Shown piece after piece: positions 38,798 through 48,060 of a stretch of DNA of 64,000 nucleotides. Source of the DNA: Bradyrhizobium sp. (lineage in GTDB: Bacteria; Pseudomonadota; Alphaproteobacteria; Rhizobiales; Xanthobacteraceae); assembly GCF_027451485.1 (NCBI RefSeq), contig NZ_DAIDJE010000139.1, forward strand, positions 39,004 through 103,003, in the 5' to 3' direction. Under the pieces are notes generated by a model. That model was not told the origin of the DNA, searched no databases, and saw only the letters and a list, made by a program, of their open reading frames with translations. Position 1 is the stretch's first letter, and each line of letters begins with the position of its first letter. The position numbers and the translations under genes are program-made.

Positions 38798-40771
38798 CTA
38801 TGTATGCGACGGCCAGTGCCGGTCGCGGAACCAGGCGCGATAGTTCGACATCCTGGCGCGCTGGGCCTGCGGCGCATGGCGCCTGCATGTCGACGCTTCT
38901 TCGCTGTTCTCGGGCGCGCCCCAGCGAAGCTCGACGCAATCGTTTGGATTATACGCCATCTCGAGGTCGGTTGCGCGGTCGACCACGTCCTTGACCGTCA
39001 GCGTCCAGGGCGAGCCGTCGCTGCGCGTATACGTCACCTTGCGCGAGGCGAGTTCCGAGGCCAGTGCCGCCTGCAATTCGTTCTTCACATCGGTGACGCT
39101 CTTGCCTGGCGGTATTGCGTAACGATCCGCGCGCCGCGCAAAGCGAGCCGGGAAATTCCGCACAACGTCGATCGCGATCAACAGGCGAAGATCGCGCGCC
39201 GGCGTCGAGAAGTCCTCCCAGGCGCCGCTCGCCTGGAAGATCGAGGCGCCATCCGGCATCGACGTCTCGCCAGGTTGCTTGATCTGGTATTTCCGTCCGT
39301 TTTCCACTGCCGTGACGCGCGTCCTGATCTGCTCGCTGAGGCTTGCGATGGCATCCTCCATCGCACGCATCGGGTCGAGCGGTTCGGGCGACATCACATC
39401 GTCCATCCGGTCATAGAAATCTTCCGCCGACATCTGCGATTGTTCGATCGAAAAATCGGCAAACTGCGGATTCCTGTTGATTTCGGCGTTGGTCAACCGA
39501 TGCAGCGATCCATTCTTTTCGCGCACGATCGGGCGGAAATGCTTGAATCCGGGCGTGCCGAGCGCAGGCTCGTGCACGAAAAGGAAATTGCCGCGCCAGA
39601 AGCGCTTGCGCGTGATCGAGCCGTCGGGTTCGGCGTCGACGGCGAGGAACACACCGGGCGTGCCGTTCACTTCCGGCACGCGGCGCACCAGCATCAGCAC
39701 ATGGCCATAGGGATCGGCATAGACCGTGCCGGGACGCAGCGCCTCCCTCGTCAGCGGTATGATATAGAAGTCGGCCCGGTCGTCGCCCGCGCGCACCGCC
39801 CCGGTGTGAACGACGTCGCCGACGTCCCGCAGGTATTCGGCGAAGCTGGTCGGGCGCTGCGGCTTTGGCGGGGCCGGCTTCGCGGGCGAAGTTGCGAGAG
39901 GCTGCTCCGCCGGCGCATCCGATTGGCCGAACAGCCGCAGGAAGCTCGGCGTTTGCGGCGGTGGCGGCGGTGGTGCTGCATCTGCCACCGTCGCAGCTTC
40001 CTGGCCCGGCGGCGGAGGCGGACGCGTCACTTCGGGATGCTCGACATCGAACCACTGGCCGCACCTGGGAGGCCTTCCGCCGGCACCGCGCGAGCAACTC
40101 GAATAGCCGAATGGCAGCCCCATCTTGAACGCGAAATAAGCGCGCAGGAAATAGACGAAGTCGGCACAGTCCGGGCGAAGCCCGGTTTGCGTGACGTCCT
40201 CGTTGCGGCCGAGATAGTTGTAGAGAAAATTGCGCGAGGGATCGCGCAGCACTTCGTACCAGACCTTCCAGTTCAGATCCTGATCGGCCGGCGCGTCGAA
40301 CAGTTTTTCGATCCAGGCCGAGAACAGCGCTTCCGTCGTGCTATTCCAGTTGTTACGCGCTGGCCAGATCATGCCAGCCGGAATATGGAACGGCTCAGGC
40401 TTGCGCGCCGCCACCGTGATATCGCGCGTCACGGGTGCGCAATCGGCCGACGCAGATTGCAGCGTGGCGCGCCAGGTCCCTGCAGCGGGGTGTGCGACTT
40501 CGGCGAACCAGGAATAAGGCGGCCCCTCATGCCGGTCAGCCGACTTCGCCGCGACACTGCCATCGGGCGCGATCAGCGACACGGTGCCCGTAAGCGGCTT
40601 CTCGGCGATCACCATGACCCGCAGCGGTGCGCCGCTCCAGGGCGAAAACGGCGCCGGCAGCACCGTCACTTCCGCGCAGGCGCCGGCTGCGGCCGCCGGC
40701 GAAATCTGGAAAAGTCCGACTGTGACCAGCGAGAACAACGCGGCAGCGGCAAAGCGGCGCCCTGGGAGCAT
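38798..40771 (-). CDS. Large exported hypothetical protein
   Basis: Signal peptide MLPGRRFAAAALFSLVTVGLFQISPAAAA; long continuous ORF (alternative start 40813). No confidently recognised catalytic motif. Confidence 0.75.
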   Translation of the reverse strand: MLPGRRFAAAALFSLVTVGLFQISPAAAAGACAEVTVLPAPFSPWSGAPLRVMVIAEKPLTGTVSLIAPDGSVAAKSADRHEGPPYSWFAEVAHPAAGTWRATLQSASADCAPVTRDITVAARKPEPFHIPAGMIWPARNNWNSTTEALFSAWIEKLFDAPADQDLNWKVWYEVLRDPSRNFLYNYLGRNEDVTQTGLRPDCADFVYFLRAYFAFKMGLPFGYSSCSRGAGGRPPRCGQWFDVEHPEVTRPPPPPGQEAATVADAAPPPPPPQTPSFLRLFGQSDAPAEQPLATSPAKPAPPKPQRPTSFAEYLRDVGDVVHTGAVRAGDDRADFYIIPLTREALRPGTVYADPYGHVLMLVRRVPEVNGTPGVFLAVDAEPDGSITRKRFWRGNFLFVHEPALGTPGFKHFRPIVREKNGSLHRLTNAEINRNPQFADFSIEQSQMSAEDFYDRMDDVMSPEPLDPMRAMEDAIASLSEQIRTRVTAVENGRKYQIKQPGETSMPDGASIFQASGAWEDFSTPARDLRLLIAIDVVRNFPARFARRADRYAIPPGKSVTDVKNELQAALASELASRKVTYTRSDGSPWTLTVKDVVDRATDLEMAYNPNDCVELRWGAPENSEEASTCRRHAPQAQRARMSNYRAWFRDRHWPSHT

Positions 40772-40825
40772 TCGAAGAGAAACCCTGCTAGAGAAGTGAT
40801 TTGGAACCTGCATGCGACCCTGCTA

Positions 40826-40975
40826 GTGCCACTTTCCGAACTTCGTGCTCCATCGCAGCACCCAGCTTCACGAACTTCGGAAAGTCATGGGCTACTCGCA
40901 ATCTTGTTGTTTCTAGTACCGCTTTATCGATCTGAAGTCCCTGTGGTGCAGGCACTTCAGATCCGCGGCACTCGT
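40826..40975 (-). repeat. Composite double-palindrome element, copy B (inverted relative to copy A)
   Basis: PAL1 arms CTTTCCGAACTTCGTG (40832-40847) / CACGAACTTCGGAAAG (40869-40884). Linker TTCTAGTACCGCTTTATC. PAL2 arms GATCTGAAGTCCC (40929-40941) / GGCACTTCAGATC (40951-40963). Confidence 0.85.
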
Positions 40976-41002
40976 CGCAGGATTACAAGATAGGACAAGT
41001 CA

Positions 41003-42784
41003 TTGCGCGCTTCGAGGCTTAAGTTAAAGATCCGATCAGACCGATTTGACCTCGCCTTTGGCAGGTTGACGGCGGGTTGCCTGCTGCTGACGTGCCTTTG
41101 GCTGATGGCGCTGGTTCCCGCCATCAATGCCGCCTCGATGCGCCCGGTGGCGGCCGAAAGGGGCATGGTGGTCACGGCGCAGCACCTTGCAACCGAGGTC
41201 GGGGTCAACGTTCTCAAGCGCGGCGGCAACGCGGTCGATGCTGCGGTCGCGGTCGGATATGCGCTCGCGGTCGTCTATCCCGCCGCCGGAAATCTGGGCG
41301 GCGGCGGCTTCATGACCCTCCGCTTTGCCGACGGACGAAAGACGTTCCTCGATTTTCGCGAAAAGGCGCCGCGCGCCGCGACGCGCGACATGTATCTCGA
41401 CAGCGACGGAAAGACAGTCAAAGGCCTGAGCACGACCGGCTGGCTCGCCGTCGGCATTCCCGGCACCGTGTCGGGCCTGGAATTCGCGCGCAGGAAATAC
41501 GGAACGATGTCGCGGGCGGCGTTGATCGGACCTGCGATCGAACTGGCCGACGACGGCTTCACGCTCGACCAGGGTGACGTCGACATGCTGGCGACGGCGA
41601 CTGACGATTTCAGGAAATTTCCGTCGACTGCCAGGATCTTCCTCAGCAAGGATCGGCCTTTTGTGGCCGGCCAAAGACTGGTGCAGCCCGAACTCGCCAA
41701 CACGCTTCGCCTGATCAGAGCGCACGGCCCTGACGGCTTTTATCGCGGCAAGACTGCTGCGGCCATCGTGAGGGCGAGCCGCGCGGGCGGCGGGATCATC
41801 AGCGAAGAGGATCTCGCAACCTACCGGACGCGCGAGCTTGCTCCGATCGAGTGCGACTATCGCGGCTATCATGTGATCTCGGCGCCGCCGCCGAGCTCCG
41901 GCGGCACGGCACTATGCGAGATGCTGAACATCCTGGAGGGATACCCGCTGCGCCAGCTCGGCTGGGGTTCGGCGCAGGCGATCCATGACGAGATCGAGGC
42001 GATGCGTCACGCCTACGCCGACCGCAACACGCTGCTCGGCGACCCCGCCTTTGTCAAGAATCCGGTCGGGCGGCTGATCGACAAGAACTATGCGGCGAAG
42101 ATCCGCGATTCCATTGCGGCCGACAAGGCCGGGATCTCCAGCGAACTGGGCAAGGACCTCGGCTCTCACGAAGGCTCCAACACCACGCACTTCTCGATCA
42201 TCGATCGAGCCGGAAATGCTGTCTCGCTGACCTACACGCTGAACGACTGGTTTGGCGCAAAGGTGGTCGCCGCCGGCACCGGCGTGCTGATGAACGACGA
42301 AATGGACGATTTCACGCCGGATCCCGGCCGCCTCAACGCATACGGGGTCGTGCCGGGCGAGGCGAATGCCATCGCGCCGGGCAAGATTCCCTTGAGTTCG
42401 ATGAGCCCGACGATCATCACCAAAGATGGCAAGCCCGTGCTCGTTCTCGGCACACCTGGCGGAAGGCGCATCATCACGGCGGTGCTGCAAACCATCCTCA
42501 ATGTCGTCGATTTCGGCATGAACATTCAGGAAGCCGTCGACGCGCCCCGCATCCATCACCAATGGCTGCCCGACGTGACCAGCGTCGAACCCTACGCGCT
42601 GTCGCCCGACACCCGCCACATCCTGGAGGACATGGGATATCGCTTCAGCGACTCGCTGCCGGCCAATCACCTCGCCGCCATCATCATCGGCGCGCCAAGC
42701 CTTGAAGGAAAGCCGGTCGCACGAAACAGGTATTATGGCGCAAACGATCCGCGGCGCGGCACCGGGCTGGCGTCAGGCTATTAG
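41003..42784 (+). CDS. ggt: Gamma-glutamyltransferase
   Basis: KRGGNAVDAAVAVGYALAVVYPAAGNLGGGGFM; SNTTHFSIIDRAGNAVSLTYTLN (catalytic Thr); SSMSPTI. Confidence 0.95.
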   Translation: MRASRLKLKIRSDRFDLAFGRLTAGCLLLTCLWLMALVPAINAASMRPVAAERGMVVTAQHLATEVGVNVLKRGGNAVDAAVAVGYALAVVYPAAGNLGGGGFMTLRFADGRKTFLDFREKAPRAATRDMYLDSDGKTVKGLSTTGWLAVGIPGTVSGLEFARRKYGTMSRAALIGPAIELADDGFTLDQGDVDMLATATDDFRKFPSTARIFLSKDRPFVAGQRLVQPELANTLRLIRAHGPDGFYRGKTAAAIVRASRAGGGIISEEDLATYRTRELAPIECDYRGYHVISAPPPSSGGTALCEMLNILEGYPLRQLGWGSAQAIHDEIEAMRHAYADRNTLLGDPAFVKNPVGRLIDKNYAAKIRDSIAADKAGISSELGKDLGSHEGSNTTHFSIIDRAGNAVSLTYTLNDWFGAKVVAAGTGVLMNDEMDDFTPDPGRLNAYGVVPGEANAIAPGKIPLSSMSPTIITKDGKPVLVLGTPGGRRIITAVLQTILNVVDFGMNIQEAVDAPRIHHQWLPDVTSVEPYALSPDTRHILEDMGYRFSDSLPANHLAAIIIGAPSLEGKPVARNRYYGANDPRRGTGLASGY

Positions 42785-42902
42785 CGGCGCGTGCTCATAA
42801 ATCCGCCAGGCGTTCAGTGTAACGATGCCCGCTCCTCCCGCTGGAAGCGGCAAAATCGCTTTGAGAGCGAGGACAGCAAAGGGCCATTGAGCAACATTCC
42901 GC

Positions 42903-43367
42903 TCAAATCGATCGCAGCTCTTTGACCAGCCTTGGCAGCATCCTTCCGGCTATTGAGCCGGACGGAGCGAAGCCGCAATCCTCCGCACCCATTCGCCTAT
43001 AGAAGGACGCAGCATCCGGGTCAGCCTCGATCATAAAGCGATCGGCTCCTCTTCTAGCCGCTCGGTCGGCCGCCCAAACAAACAAGGTTTTTCCAATCCC
43101 ACGGCGCAGTGTCGTCGGTTCGACAAACAGCTTGAGCAAGTCCGCTTCGTTGCCGACCACCTTGATCTGCACCACGCCAACAACTCCGCCGTTGTTTTCT
43201 GCAACCGCAATCGAGGTTGATTGCAACTCAGATGGCTCAATGGTGAGTTCTCGGCGACACGCTTCCATGAAGTCGTCGTCATAGCCCCACACCGCTTTCG
43301 AACGGAAGCACAATGCAGAGAGCGCTGGAGGCTCCCCGACTTTTGGCGGCCTGAGAATACAAGACAT
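42903..43367 (-). CDS. GNAT family N-acetyltransferase
   Basis: LFVEPTTLRRGIGKTLFVWA acetyl-CoA motif. Confidence 0.85.
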   Translation of the reverse strand: MSCILRPPKVGEPPALSALCFRSKAVWGYDDDFMEACRRELTIEPSELQSTSIAVAENNGGVVGVVQIKVVGNEADLLKLFVEPTTLRRGIGKTLFVWAADRAARRGADRFMIEADPDAASFYRRMGAEDCGFAPSGSIAGRMLPRLVKELRSI

Positions 43368-43673
43368 GAGGCTGCCTCCGGTTGTCTTCGGCCGTCATAT
43401 AGACTTAGAGAAACCGGGTGTCTCTTCCGGGTCACGAGTGAGCATCCCGGTCATGACCAATCTTGGTCCGCCATGGACCGAGCGAACCGTGATGGATTTA
43501 TGATTGCACGCCCAGCTGCGGTGCACCTCATACGCCTTGCGCCGGCGATTGAAAGTGGTGTGCGGCGTGGACCGTATTGAGCCGGCGTCCGATATTAACG
43601 CTTCGATAACCTATATTACTAACGGCCGCTCCACGCTCGAACTGTATCCTTTTCCGACGGGGAGCGAAGAAAA

Positions 43674-46600
43674 ATGCGGATTGGACGCAAACCTTCCGAT
43701 GAAGCGGACGCAGTCGGCGCCGGCGCTTTTGCCGACGGCGAGTCGTCCGGCCGCCGCGATCCAATCCTGTGGCTCGTCGCCTGCGGGATCCTGCTGATTG
43801 CAGCCATTGCCGTCGGGACCGCGATGACGGTCTTCAATTTTCGCGATCATGCGCTTGAGAGCAGCAAACGCGAACTGGAAAACACCGTCATTCTGCTCGC
43901 CCGTCATTTCGACCAGCAGTTGAGCGACGCCGAGATTCCCCTCGTCGACCTCATTGAACAGATTCATCAGGCCGGCATCAATTCCCCGGACGATTTCAGG
44001 CGCCGGATGTCCACGCCGGAAATGCAGCGGGAGCTGGCGGAAAAGGTCAGCCGCGTCTCCAAGGTCGCGGGCCTCAATATCTATGATGCGGACGGCCTGC
44101 TGATCAATTCGTCGGAAACCACGACTGTTCCGGGCGTCAGGATCGACGATCGCGACTATTTCAAGGCCCTCAAGTCCAGCGCGGACGCCGAGCATCCGCA
44201 GATCGAACTTGTGCTCAGCCGCTTTACGGGCGTGTGGAAGATTCTCGTTACCCGCAAGGTGGCTGCGCCAGACGGCACCTTCCTGGGTGTGGTTTCACGG
44301 GCCATTGCGCCCGCAAAATTCGAGGATTTCTTTTCAACCGTCGCGCTCGGAAAGCAAGCCACGATATCGATGCATCATCATGACGGGACCTTGCTGGCGC
44401 GCTACCCGCACGTCGACGCCATTATGGGCAAGGATTTCAAGGCTGGTTCGACGCCGCAGGCAGCCGCCCTGCTCGGCCTGAATCACGGGGCGACGCGGTT
44501 ATTCAGCCCGGTTGATGGCGCCGAGCGGCTGGTCGCCATTCAGAGCCTGTCGCGATTTCCGCTTTCGATCGTGGCTACAACCACAGTTGCATCATCTCTT
44601 GCCGACTGGCGGGCACAGACCAGGTTCCTCGTGGTCGCGGCGATGCTCTCGGCGATCATTGTTGCGATCACGATCATGCTGATCGTGCGCCGACTGACAT
44701 GGCAGCATCAATCCGCACAGCGGCTGGTGAGACTAGAGAAGCAGCGCCTCGACACTGCGGTCGAGAACATGTCGCAGGGCTTGACATTGTTCGATCAGGA
44801 CAAGCGGCTCGTCGTCTGCAACCGGCGATATATCGAGATGTACGGGCTGTCGGCCGACGTTGTGAAACCGGGCTGCGAGCTTCGGGACCTGATTACCCAT
44901 CGCAACGACATCGGATCGATACAGGTCGAGGTCGATGACTACTGCGCCCGAATCATCGAACACGTCGCGCGCGGAGAGCAGGTCACGCTGCAATCCGTCG
45001 AAGGACGTTCAATTCAGATCACCCACCGCCCGTTGCCCGACGGCGGCTGGGTCGCCACCCACGAAGACATCACCGAACGCATGCGCCAGGAGAGGGCAAT
45101 TCTGGAGCAGTCGAGCGAACTGTCGCGGATCAACAAGCAGTTCGATGCGGCGTTGAGCAACATGGCGCACGGGCTCTGCATGTTCGACGGCGAGAAGCGC
45201 CTCGTGGTCTGGAACGAACGCTATGCGAAGCTCTATCAGCTGCCGCCGGAGCTCCTGAAGGTCGGAACGCACCATGACGCGATCATTGCCGATCGAATCT
45301 CTCGCGGGGTTCTCAAGGCAGGGATGAGCGCCAGGCAGAAGATCGCCTCGCTCGATCAGTTGCCGAAGGATGCAGTATCGAGCCGCGTCGATGAACTTTC
45401 CGATGGACGCTTCATCCTTATCAGCCGGCAGCCGATGGATGACGGCGGGTGGCTGGCGACGCACGAAGACATTACCGAGCGGCGGCGTGCCGAGGCCGAG
45501 ATCGTCCACCTGGCTCGCCACGACGTGCTGACCGGGCTCGCGAACCGCGCTGAGTTCAATGCGAGGCTCGAACACGCGTGCAAGCGGCTGAAGCGCAGCG
45601 GAAGCACCGTCACGGTGATGATGGTCGATCTCGACAGGTTCAAGGTCGTCAACGACACGTTCGGGCATCCGGCCGGCGACCAGCTGCTGATCGAGGTGGG
45701 AAGACGGCTGAAATCCACCGTCCGCGAAACCGACGTGGTGGCGCGATTGGGCGGCGACGAATTTGCCGTAATCCAGGAAGGCGGCTCCGACCAGCATGAG
45801 GGCGCGATTGCGCTTGCGCTTCGAATCATCAGCGCCATTTCCAGACCGTTCGATCTGAACGGCAACCGGACGAGCCTCGGCACCAGCATCGGCATCGTGC
45901 TGGCTCCGGAACACGAGAGCGATCCAGAAGAGCTCCTCAAGCGTGCCGATCTTGCGCTGTACGACGCCAAATCCAACGGCCGGAACGACTACCGGTTCTT
46001 CCGCAGCGAGCTTCTCGAGGTCGCCCGCACACAGCGCAGCGCCGAGAGCGAACTGCGAGAGGCGATCGAGCGGCAGGATTTCCAACTGTTCTATCAGCCG
46101 GTGGTGGATGCGAAGACGCGCGCGTTGTGCGGCGTCGAGGCGCTGGTGCGGTGGCGGCATCCGACGAAGGGTCTGATTTCACCCGACAAGTTCGTTCCGC
46201 TCGCGGAAGCGACCGGTCTCATCGGCCCTCTCGGCGAATGGATCCTGCAGCGCGCCTGCGCGGATGCCGCGTCATGGCCGGCGCATGTCAGGCTCGCCGT
46301 GAATATCTCCGCCATTCAGTTCAAGAAGGGCAATCTCTTCGAGGTCATCCTGCGGACGCTGATGGAGACCGGCCTTCCGCCCGAGCGGCTGGAGCTTGAG
46401 ATCACCGAGACGTCGCTTCTCGAGAACCAGGAAGCCCATCTGACCACTATCCGTCAGGTCAAGAATCTCGGAATCTCGATGGCACTCGACGACTTCGGTA
46501 CCGGATATTCTTCGGTGAACTATCTGGCAAATTTTCCGTTCGACAAGATCAAGATCGACAAGTCTTTCACGCAAGGCGTGCTCAATCGCCGTGACTGCAA

Positions 46601-46802
46601 GGCGGTCGTCGCCTCGACGCTCGCGCTCGCGCAAGGCCTTGGAACGGTGACGACCGCCGAGGGGGTCGAGACCGAGGAACAGCTGGAGTACCTGCGCGTA
46701 GCCGGCGTTGACCTGGTGCAAGGCTATCTGTTCGGCCGGCCGGTGCCGCTTTCGCAGCTCGACCTGACCGCAGCCCCGTCCCCCGCGGACATGGTGGCGT
46801 AA
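43674..46802 (+). CDS. Sensor diguanylate cyclase/phosphodiesterase (dCache-like, PAS, GGDEF, EAL)
   Basis: Two TM segments bracketing a Cache-like periplasmic domain, two PAS-7-like repeats, RETDVVARLGGDEFAVI (I-site RxxD plus GGDEF), EALVRWRHP and DDFGTGYSS. Confidence 0.95.
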   Translation: MRIGRKPSDEADAVGAGAFADGESSGRRDPILWLVACGILLIAAIAVGTAMTVFNFRDHALESSKRELENTVILLARHFDQQLSDAEIPLVDLIEQIHQAGINSPDDFRRRMSTPEMQRELAEKVSRVSKVAGLNIYDADGLLINSSETTTVPGVRIDDRDYFKALKSSADAEHPQIELVLSRFTGVWKILVTRKVAAPDGTFLGVVSRAIAPAKFEDFFSTVALGKQATISMHHHDGTLLARYPHVDAIMGKDFKAGSTPQAAALLGLNHGATRLFSPVDGAERLVAIQSLSRFPLSIVATTTVASSLADWRAQTRFLVVAAMLSAIIVAITIMLIVRRLTWQHQSAQRLVRLEKQRLDTAVENMSQGLTLFDQDKRLVVCNRRYIEMYGLSADVVKPGCELRDLITHRNDIGSIQVEVDDYCARIIEHVARGEQVTLQSVEGRSIQITHRPLPDGGWVATHEDITERMRQERAILEQSSELSRINKQFDAALSNMAHGLCMFDGEKRLVVWNERYAKLYQLPPELLKVGTHHDAIIADRISRGVLKAGMSARQKIASLDQLPKDAVSSRVDELSDGRFILISRQPMDDGGWLATHEDITERRRAEAEIVHLARHDVLTGLANRAEFNARLEHACKRLKRSGSTVTVMMVDLDRFKVVNDTFGHPAGDQLLIEVGRRLKSTVRETDVVARLGGDEFAVIQEGGSDQHEGAIALALRIISAISRPFDLNGNRTSLGTSIGIVLAPEHESDPEELLKRADLALYDAKSNGRNDYRFFRSELLEVARTQRSAESELREAIERQDFQLFYQPVVDAKTRALCGVEALVRWRHPTKGLISPDKFVPLAEATGLIGPLGEWILQRACADAASWPAHVRLAVNISAIQFKKGNLFEVILRTLMETGLPPERLELEITETSLLENQEAHLTTIRQVKNLGISMALDDFGTGYSSVNYLANFPFDKIKIDKSFTQGVLNRRDCKAVVASTLALAQGLGTVTTAEGVETEEQLEYLRVAGVDLVQGYLFGRPVPLSQLDLTAAPSPADMVA

Positions 46803-46878
46803 CCCGCTTGGCCTTTCGGGACGCGGTCGCCCACCATCCTTGAAAGTCATGTGCCCTGGCAAACTTGGGACCGCTTAT

Positions 46879-46907
46879 CGATCTGAACCCTGAACGATTT
46901 CAGATCG
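46879..46907. repeat. Degenerate copy of PAL2 of the composite element
   Basis: CGATCTGAA (46879-46887) / TTCAGATCG (46899-46907), preceded by ACCGCTTAT, as in copy B (ACCGCTTTAT). Confidence 0.5.
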
Positions 46908-47042
46908 GAAATACCCGCCCTCGCCTTGCCCGGCCTCGCTTCCTGTTCTGTTGCCTCGCGTTTTTGGCGCGTTATCGGTTTATTTACCCTAACGCCGTCT
47001 ATTGCGCTGGGCGGCAATTTTCATTGCCCGCGGGGCAAAGAC

Positions 47043-48050
47043 ATGCGTGACAAGATCGGAAGACGGCGCTTCCTTGCGGGCGCTGCCGCGGCCGCCATCA
47101 CCTCGAGCCTTTCGAGCCGGCGCGCCTATTCGGCGATCCAGCCGCAGGTATTGCGGATGGGTTTCATCAATCCGAGGGACTCTCAATTCGGCGCCGGTGC
47201 GCTGGAGTTCGCCACTTACGTTGAGCACAATTGCGGCGGCCGGCTGAGGGTCGAACTCTATCCTGCCGGCGAAACCGGCGGTGAGCTGGAGATGTGCCAG
47301 GACGTCGCTGCCGGCACGCTCGACATGACCTTTACTTCCTCTGCAGTCTTTACGGCGATCGCGCCCGAACTCAGCATCTTCGATATCCCGTTCCTGTTTC
47401 GCGACCTCGGTCACGCCCGCGCCGTGATGGACGGCGAGATCGGCAAGGCGGCCCTGGCGCGTCTGGAACCGAAGGGCATCGTCGGCCTCGCCTGGGGCGA
47501 AAACGGCCTGCGCCATCTCACCACCTTTGACCGCGCCGTTCGCCGGCCGGAAGACCTCAAAAATCTCAAGCTGCGCGTACCGCAATCCGAGGTGATGGTG
47601 GCGAGCTTCAAGGCGATCGGCGCCGACGTACACTCCCTGCCATTCCCCGACCTTTACGCGGCGCTGTCTTCGGGATCATTCCAGGCGGAGGAAAACCCGA
47701 TCGCGACCATCGTAGCGACGAACTTCGACCGCGTTCAGCACTATCTGTGTCTGACCGGGCATGTCTACTCGCCGGCAGCTTTCCTGATCTCCAAGCAGGT
47801 TTTCGAACGCATTTCGCCTGAGGATCGATCAGCGCTGCGTGCCGCCGGTGTCGCCGGAAGCAAGGCCAGTCGTGCCTATCTCGACCGGGCCGAAAAAAGC
47901 GGCCTCGAGGAGCTGCGCCGCCGCGGCATGAAAGTGGTCGAAGATATCGACCGCCCGGCTTTCGTGGCCTCACTCGCCGGCCTTGAAAGCCAATTCCAGA
48001 AGCAGTTTGGCAAAGACAAGATCGACGCCATCCGTGCTTACGGCAAATGA
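47043..48050 (+). CDS. TRAP transporter substrate-binding protein (DctP-like), orphan
   Basis: Tat-like [70 protein letters not shown]. Confidence 0.9.
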   Translation: MRDKIGRRRFLAGAAAAAITSSLSSRRAYSAIQPQVLRMGFINPRDSQFGAGALEFATYVEHNCGGRLRVELYPAGETGGELEMCQDVAAGTLDMTFTSSAVFTAIAPELSIFDIPFLFRDLGHARAVMDGEIGKAALARLEPKGIVGLAWGENGLRHLTTFDRAVRRPEDLKNLKLRVPQSEVMVASFKAIGADVHSLPFPDLYAALSSGSFQAEENPIATIVATNFDRVQHYLCLTGHVYSPAAFLISKQVFERISPEDRSALRAAGVAGSKASRAYLDRAEKSGLEELRRRGMKVVEDIDRPAFVASLAGLESQFQKQFGKDKIDAIRAYGK

Positions 48051-48060
48051 GGCAACATCG

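Noticed and set aside
38783-40993. 736-aa plus-strand ORF
   Set aside because: Antisense to the exported hypothetical protein, which has a clear signal peptide. The plus-strand translation is Arg/His-rich and has no domain signature.
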